From: Eutreptiella sp. 'Long Island Sound 2002'
Lineage: Eukaryota; Euglenozoa; Euglenophyceae; Eutreptiales; Eutreptiaceae
Assembly: GCA_964036045.1 (NCBI GenBank)
Contig: OZ038387.1
Location: forward strand, 54,158,427 to 54,222,426
Direction: 5' to 3'
DNA length: 64,000 bases
Position numbers and translations under genes: made by a program. The notes beneath the pieces are model-generated. The model did not search any database, was not told where the DNA came from, and saw only the letters and a list, made by a program, of their open reading frames with translations. Below, one piece after another: positions 47,099 through 57,068 of the stretch; the first letter of the stretch is position 1; the number at the start of each line of letters is the position of its first letter.

Positions 47099-49984
47099 TC
47101 CTTCTGCCTTTTGATTCTTAGGGATGGTCGCCTGACATTGCTTGCATCCTTTGGCAACTCGTTCACAGGCACCCTTGAGGTCCCGTGTGTACACTCTGTG
47201 GCGTAGCTCCTGCTCCAGCACACGAGAATGTGTGTGGGCTGTCTCATTCCGATGCCAATGTTTGACATATGGGTCAATCAGACAATCAGGAACACAAATC
47301 CGTCCTTGCCAAAACAACTTGTCGCCTTGGATTTTGAAATCAGACGTCTCTTCAGAGTCGTAAGGCTTGTCCCCTTTCAACTTGTGGTATACAGACCCAA
47401 AGAACCTGTCCTCCTTGTACATCTTCGTCCAATCCACATAGAGGAAGGAAGTTTCCTTGTCCTTTTGTTGTGGAGGGAGCGTGGATTTCGCTTTGGATCT
47501 CGTCGTAGGAAACACATTCAGGAGTGGCAGCGACGACTCAGAGTCAGAGTTAACTCCTGCAGTCTGATCTGCCTTGGTAATATCCTTGCATCTGACCAAA
47601 TCCACCTTCATCCGATTTTTAATCAAACATTGGAGACAATGTTTCTTGATCAGTGCTTGTTCCTCCTTGTCGAACTCGATCACTTCAGCTTTATCCGTCG
47701 CTGTCCGATGAAAACACACTTCAGAGTAAGCCTCTGAGGCTGGGTAGGCCCAGCGACTCAGGGCGTCCGCCACTGTATTGTAGCGACCGGGAATGTAAGT
47801 CACATGGAGGTCACATCTGCTGAGAGTTTCATACCAACGGCCTCTTCTCCCAGCTGGTCCACCAGGGGTATCCACATGTTCTGTCCTCCAGCTCTCCAGT
47901 GACTTGTGGTCAGTCAGTACCTCAACGCGATGGCCCAAGATCCAACCTTCATAACGCCGTAAGGCACAAAGGATTGCGTAGGCTTCTCGTTCCCTTGGAC
48001 TCCAATTTCGGTGTCTTGTTGTAAGCTTGCGAGACCAGAAAGCCAGAGGATGATGGTGACCTTCGTCATCGACTTGTTCGATCGTAGCACCAATGGCGTA
48101 ACGACTGGCGTCTGTACGAATATAAAAAGGTCTTCCATCCAACCACGGAGTCTTTAATGTAACCACATTTGCCAGTGCTTCCTTGAGACCAGTAAAGGCT
48201 TCTTCACATTCTGGCGTCCACTTGAGCTTGACTTGAGATCCCTTCTTTCCTTCTATTTTGCCAACCTTCAGTAACTCTGTCAATGGACCAGAGAACTTGG
48301 CGTAGAGAGGAAGGAACTCGTGGTAGTAATTGCAGCAGCCTAAAAAGGCACGAAGCTGCGTGATGGTTTTAGGCCTTTCCCAGAGCTGCAGGGCAGCCAT
48401 TTTTCCTGGGGCTGGTCTTCTCGTCCCATCTTCCAAGACAGAGCCACAAAATTCCACACTCTGGAGGAACATCTTGCCCTTCTTGGGTCCACACACGAGC
48501 TTCTCTTGTCGAAGGACTTCGAGAACTTTTCGAACTTGTTCTTCGTGCAACTTCAGGCACTCATCAAAGTTGTTTTCCAACGGCGTGGCAATCAGAAGGT
48601 CGTCAATGTAGATGCTGCAGAATTCTTGTAAATCTAGAGACTTGTGCTTCTGAAATAAAATAGTCTCCATCATCTTCTGGAACATCGACGGCGCATTCTT
48701 CAGACCCATCGGCAGTACAGTCCACTGGACAGTGCCACAGGGCGTGCACATTGCCGTCAAATGCCTATCCTCCTTTCGAAGGGGCATCTGATGAAAGCCA
48801 TGGCGCAAATCCAACACAGTAAAGAGCTTGCCTTTGGCTCTCGCGGCGATCTCCTTTTCAATTAAAGCAAGAGGATGCGCGTCTGGTACTGTGGCGGCAT
48901 TCCGGGCTCTGTAATCCACCACTAAACGCCAAGCATCTATGCTGGATTGGTCAGCAGGTGGGGGTTTTGGCACAGTAAATGGTGCTGAACACCACTCAGA
49001 ACTCATGCAGCCCTCCAACCAACCGAACTCATAGAGATTGCGCTCAATAATCTTTCGCAGGGCATCTGCTTTGGTGCCATGGAGATAGAATGGACGTTGT
49101 TTGTGAACCTTGGAGCCTTCGATTATCTCAATCCTGACTTCCCCATTTTCACATCGAATTGGGGGGTTTTTCCACAACTTCCCACTCAGCACGTCATCTT
49201 GATAATCTTCGAACACTGCGTCCCTTCTTGCAGATATCTTGTCTCCGTCGACCTGATTCCCACATTTAATCACCGACATTATGTCCACCAATTTGCGAAT
49301 TGTTGGTCGTGGTCTCATGTTCTTGGCCACTTCATTCCAAACTTCTTCGTCGCATTGCTGGCGGATGAAGCTCACCTGAGCTCGCTCCTCCGTGGGATCC
49401 CACCAATGAAAGGGGTCCACTAATGTTTTGAAGGGATGGTCGGACGAATTCAGCTTCATTCCTGTCAATTCAGGCGAGATTCTTGGAGATTTGTCATCAT
49501 TCTTGCTTGAAATTCTGACTTTTTTGGCTTGATTCTTGTCTGATGGGGACGAATTGTAATGGATGGAGGCGTTCTCTTGAGGGACGCCGATTGTCCTTCC
49601 CTCCTTCCGCGACGATACGTCGGGATTCGGCTCTCGATCTTCTTCATCCACCTCAATTTCGTCGATTCTTGAGGAATTTGATATGACCTCTTCTGTTCCC
49701 ATTTCACTGTCATCTTGCCAATAATCTCCCAGATTCCCGTCAACTAAGCACGCCAACGTGCTCCACGAACGCTGTGGCAAAGGCTTGCCATTGTCTTCGC
49801 AATACAGCTTCACTCCCTTGTGAGGTAGCTCGACAATGTCGATTGAAATGTCCATAATGTCCTTGAACCACTCTTGTCTTGGCCAATTGGGGAGAATTAA
49901 TATCGCCTTTGCGCCGGATTGCTTCAGCTTCTGCACTACACGAGGGAAAACGTCGAAGGGCGGATTGATCCAAAGAGGTTCAGA
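46400..49984 (-). pseudogene. pol: Ty3-C methyltransferase-like domain (end), RT, RNase H and integrase
   Basis: The frame opens with LWINPPF (NPPF at 49955-49966) and ILILPNW of the Dam-like module. RT follows with VLDLRHGFHQMPL and catalytic YIDD (about 48602-48613). RNase H has RTDASRY, REREAYAIL, LTDHKSL and NTVADALSRW. The integrase has HWHRNETAHTH and CKQCQ for zinc and VTADVFE, LTDSGKE and ERAGR for catalysis. No frameshift occurs in nearly 3.6 kb. Apart from flanking nonsense codons the enzymes look intact, so the element decayed recently. Confidence 0.9.
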
Positions 49985-50854
49985 TCAGTCCTCACTCCAG
50001 GCATCGTCGTAGAACTTCGAAAATCTTTTATTCTTTTTGTTTGCAAAGGCATCAACTTGAGGACGAAAATTGTGGTTCCTTTCGAAATAATCCACCAGAA
50101 TGTCCCGCCATTTGTCGACTACTCGATAGCAAACTGATTTCCACTTCTTGCAGTTCAATGATTCCACCTTTCCTTCGTCGGATTCTTCTTGATTCCGTGT
50201 CCATTCCTGCCCATCTTGCTGAAAATGCAGCTTATTTCTCTCCTTGAATTGGTGGATACTCTTGGTATATGGGTGCAGATAATACAGGTCAGACGGGTCG
50301 CTGGTCGACGGATCTTGGAGGAAGCATGTCCTGTGTCCCATGGGCGACACACGGTGAGCGTGAAGCCCGGGTTGCCCCAAGAATAAATCATACTTTATGC
50401 TGGCTTCATAGAATTTTCCAGCAAACCATTCCTCCGTGACCGTCTCCTCCACGCTCCACACAGATTGTTTCACCAATCTGACCGCCAATTCTGCTTCTCT
50501 GTCGCCACCGTCCAGGCGATGTCCGCTGACTCCCTCCAGCTGGACAGGTGTCGAGGACATCTTCATCTCATCCTCCTGCAGAAAGCCTTTCCTCACCAGA
50601 TTGACCTCTGAACCATTGTCAATCAGACATCTGGCAAGTTTAACCTTACCATTCGTCGATCTGACCTGGATCCAGCAGACAAACGGGCGCTGCTTGCCTC
50701 GCCGGACAGCGCTGAGGACCCAGGCAGGGTAAAGGAGGCCGGAGGAGCGCGCCAGCCGGTCCCAGCAGTGTCCATCCACCGCCCCAACTACCCTGATGGG
50801 TTTTGTCTCCTGCCACTCAACCCCAGTGTTGGGATTTGGGTCAAGTTGGCTTCC
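49985..50854 (-). pseudogene. pol: Ty3-C protease and start of Dam-like domain
   Basis: This follows the in-frame TAG at 50855-50857, with no ATG before the active site. The protease motif is CLIDNGSEVNL (DNGS at about 50609-50620), followed by LEGVSGHRLDGG and IKYDLFLGQPG. The segment ends in the first part of the Dam-like module (CYRVVDKWRDILVDYF, then VDAFANKKNKRFSKF) and TGA at 49985-49987. Ty3-E has Trp at that stop position, so a TGG to TGA change is likely. Confidence 0.8.
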
Positions 50855-50857
50855 CTA
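50855..50857 (-). promoter_or_regulatory. in-frame UAG between Gag and protease, candidate readthrough site (Ty3-C)
   Basis: TAG GGA AGC follows EEEEWQ at the end of the nucleocapsid and is in frame with the protease. It aligns in position and in its 3' context (TAG NGR AGC) with the Ty3-A and Ty3-E stops. Confidence 0.6.
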
Positions 50858-53800
50858 TTGCCATTCTTCTTCTTCGTTCGGCTGTACGTCCTGTACTTGT
50901 CCTTCGTCCACCCATTCTTCTCCTGCTTCGACGGCATTCACTCCTTTTCCACGTCCACGACCACCAAATGACTTTCCACCACCACCCTTTTTACAACTTT
51001 GACCTTTGTTGTTGGAGGTGTTGGAATTGGGGTTGGATTCGTTGGATCTGCCGTTGCCTCGACCTCCAGTATCCTTGTTGTTGCCGAAGGTCTTGTTCGC
51101 TGGCGTCTCCGCGTACAGGGGGTTGCCATTCACCTTGGAATCATCTTGATTCCCGGACTTTCCCTTGCCATTTCCACCTTTTTGGCCAGATTTTCCACCA
51201 GATTTTCCACCAGCATCGGTCCATCTTGAGTCGCTTGGATCTCCGCCTTGCTGCGAGTAATCTTTTGGTGTCCAGTCTCTGTTCTTTCCTTTGGACTGCC
51301 CTTTACCCTTTCCCCTTCCATGCTGGTCAGCATCTCGTGCTCCATCCTGCTGGGGATTTTTGGGAGAATTTCCCCTTCCATCCATTTTGGACTGAATTGT
51401 TTTGAGATCTGAGGGCGTCCATCTGTGATCTGCGGTCGTGTGAGTCGCCGCTCGACCTTCTTTTCCAAGGGCAATGCACACAGAGCACCCCTTCTCACCA
51501 ACGACGTTGACCTTGCCTCCGAAGCCATGTGCATCCTGGGACTTCTGGCGTTCTAAGTCTGCATACTTTTCAAGTTGGTCCCAGATCTGCTCGACTCCAT
51601 ACGAGAAGATCCACGGTCATACCTTCAAAACTGTTCCCTTATACTTCACTTTTCCATCCACCATGCTGCAGAAAAACTCCGACTGTTCCGAATCGTGGAA
51701 ACCAACTCTCCATTTGCCCTCACGAATAGTGATGTCCTTCAATCCAGTAGCACTGATAGAGTGTAGCAACTCACGAACAGCCATTTTTCCCATAGTTTCT
51801 GGCAATCCTCGGACTTCAACCCAGTTGCCCAGGACTTTTTGGTCCGCCTGAGAGTCCCTGATCTTCTGCTTGGTCTCCGGCGTGAGCTTGCTCAGGAGGA
51901 TCTTCTTCATTTCGCCTTCAGAAAGTCCTTCTCCCGAATTCTCCGCCTCTTGCACCAAAAACTCCCAATCTTGCCTTGCAATTTGAATCTCTTCCAGAAA
52001 AAATTTCTTGATCGCCCTGAAGTTCTCCAGACGGTTCCTGTAGTGATCTTCAGGAAGTCGAGAGCCTTTCTTCTTGAGACTTCGGTACAGCTCTTCATAC
52101 GTCAGGGGATCTCCTTGATTTTGTCTTTCGACATAGAGATTGTAGGTACTTTCCCTGAGTTTGCCAGTCAATCAGTCCATCAACCCAAGGATCCAGAATT
52201 CCTTGTCCAGCTTCTCCGTCTGCAGCCACACCATGAACTGCCTCTCGAAGGACGCCCAGTAATTTGGGTGCCCTGAGAACTTCGGCTGCTTCATTACTGA
52301 CCCTCTCAGCCTCATGTGCAAAGGGTTCAGCAAGTGGTTCAGGTTGAAATTTGTGGCTGTGCCAACCGGATTGACAAACACCGGGTTGACAGCGGCGCCT
52401 CCCATGGCCTGTGCTTGCGCAATTGCGGCCGCCAACAACGCCTGGTCCACAGTAGGCTGCACGAACGGCGTTGGTTGAGCTTGATGCAGCCTCATCTCCT
52501 TCAATTTCTTCTACTTTTCTTTGATTTTTGCCTCGTTTTCTTTCTGCTGCCGGTCGTTCTTCTTCAAGGCCATTGATCGCTCCTTCACGGTGGTCCTTGC
52601 TTCTCCATCAATATCTCCGACAGTACCAACCGACAGTACAGACCTCTCCGACGAAGATTCTCCTCCTTCGGTACCCAGATTGAACCCAATAGGACTTCCA
52701 AATCCAGTAGGGGGGATACCAGAAATTCCAGTAAAAGCTGGATGTGAACCAGTAAAAGCTGGGGGTGCTGGAGAATGTGGAACGCCGTAAGGCGTGGATG
52801 TAGGTGCAGCTGAGGAGGTAGGTGCTGGGTGGCTTGCCATTGTAGGCGCTGGTCCAGAGAGCCCAGTAGTGCTCAGATTTTGAACCAGATCTGTAAGCTT
52901 CTCCAGCTTCTGCTCCATCTCCTTCCACTTGCTGTCATCATCCCTCTTTTTCTCCTTGGCGGCCTTCTTCAGCTCCTTCACCCTGGTTTCCAGCGACGAA
53001 ATCTGTCGTCGACAGGAGCAGTCCTTGGCGCATTCGCCACAGGAAGGGCATCTCGTCCCCTTTCCTTTGCTTCTCACCTCGTGGACCCAAGTGTCAACAC
53101 TGGAGGTGGAGCTGGAAAGTTTGGACAGTTGCTCCCTGGAGAGGTGGGAATGTGTCGAATCACACCTCATTTCGTCGACCTCGTCGTCGTTCCGACCCCA
53201 GACGCCCAACGGACCAGCGTGCGGATGCACATTCTGGCGTCTCTCCTCGGCAATGATGGCCATCTGCACCATCACGGTGGCCTGGTGGTCGAACTGGTCC
53301 AGCAGTTCTTCCCAATCCTCTTGCTCCTGCAACTGGGCGTCGAATCTCGACCGGCCGCTGTCCCTGAGGAACTGGCACGACGCCCTGAACCAGTCCCTCA
53401 GGCGGCCACGGTAGCTCGCCTCTGCCAGCAGCCAATTCTGCCGGTGCAGGAATTCCTCATTCCAGATCTGCTGGAAGTGGTTTTCCCAGTAATCACCACT
53501 AATTCCAGTGTCAGACTGCTCTCCTTCGCTGCTGCTGTCTTCCAGATCAGGCAAAGCGTGAGAGGAGGAACCAGATTCACTCGAGGAGGGAGATTCTCGA
53601 CCGGGTTTAAGGTTGGGTGGGGCGTTTACACAACAATCAGCACAAGTATGAACTCCCGGCCAATGCCAATGGCCACAGTAAGGGCACTCTGATGGTTGAT
53701 CTTCAGTTCGCTGGGGAGATGCTACGAATGTAACCTCAGGGGGAACACGCAGTGACTCTCTACGAGTGTTAGCCCCGCTAAAGTTCGAAGATCTCAGAGT

Positions 53801-54028
53801 ATCCGTGGAGATTCCAGAAGCAGAGTCATGATTTCCTCTGCTACCATGTAACCGCTGCATAGTGGTTGATCTTTCTTGTGATTGCGAAGCCTGTAGCCTT
53901 GATGCCCCAGGGGTCGTAACGCCCGACACTGCCCCTGATATCTCCGAACCCACATAACCCTCTTCAGACCCATATCCAGCCTCTGGGAGCGACATATGCG
54001 AAGCACTTGTAAGTCCTTTGAACTCCAT
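50858..54028 (-). pseudogene. gag: Ty3-C Gag, with three internal stop codons
   Basis: The ATG at 54028 lies inside the 5' LTR in a strong context (CCACCATGG). About 60 codons are LTR-encoded, and the frame then crosses the primer binding site (HGSRGN). The product has an acidic N-terminal half, a coiled-coil-like segment near 52900-53000, a capsid-like block (PKFSGHPNYWASF, GSRLPEDHYR), a C-x2-C-x11-H-x4-H finger (CSVC...H...H) and a Gly/Lys/Asn-rich basic region. Stops at 52511-52513 (TAG), 52172-52174 (TGA) and 51617-51619 (TGA) interrupt one continuous frame and are probably decay. Confidence 0.8.
53835..53846 (-). promoter_or_regulatory. Ty3-C primer binding site
   Basis: On the minus strand TGGTAGCAGAGG starts directly after the LTR end GTTACA. 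It is complementary to an initiator-Met tRNA 3' end CCUCUGCUACCA. Gag codons run through it. Confidence 0.85.
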
Positions 54029-54326
54029 GGTGGAATATGAAGAGTACGAAAACCCGGTCTACAAAAATGGAGCAGACATAGAATCTCAATGCGCATTCAT
54101 CGCACATAATGACACAACGTGAAATCATTCGAAATAATTTAAATAAATCTGATTGGGAAATCACGAAAGACAAATGCAACTCGACGCGCGCTCACAGGCG
54201 ACATCTGGCGGCGAACGGAAAACATGAAATGAAGCGGAAAATTTACTGCACTAATGTACATCTGAGAATCATTGAAATTCTGATCACATCAGTGTATAAT
54301 TGAGTGCTGTCACTGCTGCCGTTACA
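53847..54326 (-). repeat. Ty3-C 5' long terminal repeat
   Basis: It is 480 bp, starts TGTAACGGC at 54326 and ends GCGGTTACA at 53847. It is paired with 34196-34675 and contains the gag start codon. Confidence 0.92.
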
Positions 54327-54331
54327 ATGTT
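54327..54331. repeat. Ty3-C target-site duplication, right (ATGTT)
   Basis: This matches 34191-34195 exactly and abuts the right LTR. Confidence 0.85.
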
Positions 54332-55844
54332 ACGTAATAATAAGAAAATGACGAGACACACAATAAATAATAAACGTAGAAATTCCACATTTGCTTCTGG
54401 GAAATCAAGAAGAAAGAATTCAAGAAACTCAATATGAATTCAAAGAACAAGGTATAAACATACAGGTCCTGTTTGCATCGTATGCAGCATGCACATTGCT
54501 TGTCTCATGTTACCGTGAACTGGCCGTGTACCAACGCAAACATAGGGTAGAGGGACAGATTGGAAGATTGCATGATGATTTGAGGTGAGATTGGGTGATT
54601 AGGACATACACACACGCGCATTAACGCTTGCATTGCTTGTGACTCGTTTCGTCTCTCCCTTGCTTTGCTCTCCAGCGGTAGGTAAGGTAAGTAAGCCCAG
54701 GACGGGCCACCCCCTGGTGGAGTTTGTGCTTGTGGTATGCATTGTTGGAAAAAAGGATGATTAGAGTAGGAGATTGACAGCTTTGTGCATACCCGTGCAT
54801 GCATATGGTGCATTAAAGGGTAGGTCACGCATGTTGCGCACGCCGAAACTCTTGTTTAGGTTACCCAGGGGCTCCACCCTACGTTCTTTCAGAGAACGGC
54901 TGGAGTTCCTTAAGCTTGCTTGCTTGCACTTGGGTTTGGGAACAGCGTATTATAGGGCAGCCTGAGAAGCGTATCATACGTGGAGGCTGTCTTGGTTCCT
55001 CCGTCTCAAACCCAAGTCATTTGCCTTTGCTTTACAGGTGGGCAGGTCAGGGTGAATTGGTGCAGCAGCAGTTGCCTTCGGCGACTTTGGATTTTTTGGC
55101 CCAAGCTAAAACGGGCGCTGATCACACAATCAACAAACTGCGCCTCCGCCAGGGGTGGCGAGGGCAGTCCGACAGCTTCGACATCCACGCTGTGCACGCA
55201 AACAGAGCACTCCTTCCCTCCAAGCCCTGACAAGGAAACGCGTAGTGGCGTCCCTGTTAGGCCACAGTCGCTTAGTAGCGCTGTGTTCTCTTGTCCCATT
55301 CACGGGTAGGCGACTAGGGCCTGTGAGACCCTCATCATCAACACCCAGTAGTGTGTGTGTGTAGGAGTAGCAAGCCAGGGTGAGGGCTTGGGCCTCAGAG
55401 CCCGCTCATGCTTCGAGGGCTGGTGCCACTGTACTGAGTGTAGGACCTGTAGTGTGTATGTCACTGTCCGGCCTGTTTCCTGAAGTTTTATAAGGGTTTT
55501 GGTGGGCAGTGGCAGCGGTAGTCTAGGTTTTGGCCACGTAGCAAACAGGCGTTTTCATGCCTCATAGCTTTTGGCCACCCCTCCCCTGTAGTAGGCACGC
55601 AGGTAGGAAAACCAATATCTTGCCGTTATCGCTGGGTATTCCCCCAAGGAAGTCTGGTGCCAACACAGAAATTGGGCACCTAGGGGCGGAGAGACCCAGG
55701 GCGTACCCCGTGGCACCGGTAAGACATCCGCCGGGGCCAGCAAGGGTGCAGACTTGGGTAAATTTAGGACACCATTTCTGCAGCTTGCTCATACGTCCTT
55801 AGGATCAGCACACTCACACACACACAGGCAGGTATAGGAAGGGT
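54332..55844 (-). other. probable 3' region of Ty3-D, noncoding
   Basis: The sequence lies downstream, in minus orientation, of the Ty3-D chromodomain stop. It has no coding potential, a short CA-repeat stretch near 55810-55826 and no recognisable LTR end. Its continuation was displaced by the Ty3-C insertion to below 34195. Confidence 0.4.
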
Positions 55845-56522
55845 TCAGTCCCTAGGTTTCTTCTGAGAGGCAGGCGTTTCAGCGAGCCTCAGCAACTTTC
55901 CTAGGTTGTTTTGGGACAAGTAGTCTACCAGAACAGCATTCAGGCGTCCCTCAGGAAGAACACAGGCAGAGAAGGGTTCCCAGGTAGCTTCTTCAACTCC
56001 AAACCCTTCCCAGAGGGTGAGGAAACGCCAGCCTTGGGAATAGCGGTGTCGGATGACGGACTTCACCAGGTAGAAGCCTTCCTTAGCCATCTCCTCGGCA
56101 TTCAGGTCGGGGAGTTCTCCTTCTACTTCCATTGGGCTGCCAGCGCCCTGTAAGTCCAGAGCGGCGATCTCCTTGTCGTTTAGTTCCCATTCTTTGCCAA
56201 AGAGGTCCTCTGGGTGGTAGTAGCTTGAGCTGTTGAGCACCGCACACCAGGGTCCCCCCTAGTCGGGGAGAACACCGCACGGTGATACGGTGACCATCTA
56301 CAGATAGGATTGTGCAGGGCCCAAAGTAGGGGTGATAAAGGTCATCGCTGGTTGAGCGTGGCCAGGCGGGTAGCCGACTGTGGTGCACCAGCACCCAGTC
56401 TCCCTCTTGGTAGGAGGCGGGCACCCTGTGCTTGTTCTTCTTGTTCCACTGGCGCTCCCTCACTCTTTGGAGCATAGCCTTGGCCTTGTCCACCTTGTCT
56501 TGTTGCTCCTTCACCCACTTAC
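55845..56522 (-). pseudogene. pol: Ty3-D integrase C-terminus and chromodomain remnant
   Basis: The first part (56522 down to about 56230) has a basic helix and a GPY/F-type module (VPASYQEGDWVLVHHSRL, YHPYFGPCTILSV). A frameshift near 56215-56235 leads into the frame with a chromodomain: FYLVKSVIRH, FLTLWEGFG, ATWEPFSAC, AVLVDYLSQ. It is clearly different in sequence from the other four elements. The upstream integrase is cut off by the Ty3-E insertion. Confidence 0.75.
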
Positions 56523-56526
56523 CTAC
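56522..56526. repeat. presumed Ty3-E target-site duplication (CCTAC)
   Basis: These are the five bases that abut the Ty3-E 3' LTR within Ty3-D integrase sequence. The matching copy should lie beyond the Ty3-E 5' LTR, outside the window. Confidence 0.4.
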
Positions 56527-57058
56527 TGAAAGTGCTGCCCTGGGTCGTTGAGGGTGCCGGAGGGCTCGGGGCCGGCAAGACCAGTGGGGCAGGCACGCGA
56601 GGAGTCTCCCTGGATGTTGTTATTGGGGGTAGAACCAGACACTCGGACACCAACGGAGGCGAGAGCAGCAACAACTGAAGCAAGGTCCATGCTGATTGTG
56701 GTCCGGCACAAAATCCCAGTCTATGTAGAAAATTGAGGGGAATTATTCTAAATACATCTGAGTGTCCAAAACTGTCTGAAAAGATTTAAATAATCCAATT
56801 ATGTAAAAATGTTTGGCCGATCTGGCCCGCGAGCGCGCGTCAGCGGCAAATGGCGATTCCAGCTAAAATAGCGGAACGCGGCGGATTTACGGGAAATGGA
56901 CCGCGGAATCAAATCCGGCATATCAGAAATATATAGGAAATATCCTGTGACTGAGCTGCGAGGCGGCAATTCCGCCGAAGCAAAGAAAATGACCAAAATG
57001 TAGCCAATCTGGACAGAATGTCTGAAAATCTGAGCAGATGGGGCTAGCCGCACTTACA
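56527..57058 (-). repeat. Ty3-E 3' long terminal repeat
   Basis: It starts TGTAAGTGCGGCTA at 57058, directly after the polypurine tract, and ends GCAGCACTTTCA at 56527, an imperfect inverted match of the start. At 532 bp it is related to the Ty3-B LTR. It contains an ATG at 56690 that opens a Gag-like N-terminus; the residues GPEPSG are shared with Ty3-B Gag. Confidence 0.82.
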
Positions 57059-57068
57059 CTCCCCCTCC
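57059..57068 (-). promoter_or_regulatory. Ty3-E polypurine tract
   Basis: GGAGGGGGAG on the minus strand abuts the LTR start. It is identical to the Ty3-C tract. Confidence 0.85.

Larger units (their letters stand above)
34196..54326 (-). mobile_element. Ty3-C: LTR-to-LTR Ty3/gypsy element interrupted by LINE-2
   Basis: 480-bp LTRs at both ends differ by about 1 percent and begin TGTAAC and end GTTACA. A 5-bp target duplication, a primer binding site and a polypurine tract are all in place. Gag, protease, Dam-like domain, RT, RNase H, integrase and chromodomain lie in one minus-strand frame from 54028 to 45878, broken only by stop codons. LINE-2 and a 1,652-bp duplication add about 9.9 kb; the original element was about 10.3 kb. 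Confidence 0.92.

Noticed and set aside
45878-54028. Reassigned stop codons (UAG or UGA read as amino acids) as the explanation for the broken Ty3-C frame
   Set aside because: All three stop codons occur inside these elements, and the residues they replace differ (Trp, Arg, Gln). Other long ORFs in the window end normally. Decay plus one conserved readthrough stop fits better, although host genes would be needed to exclude reassignment.
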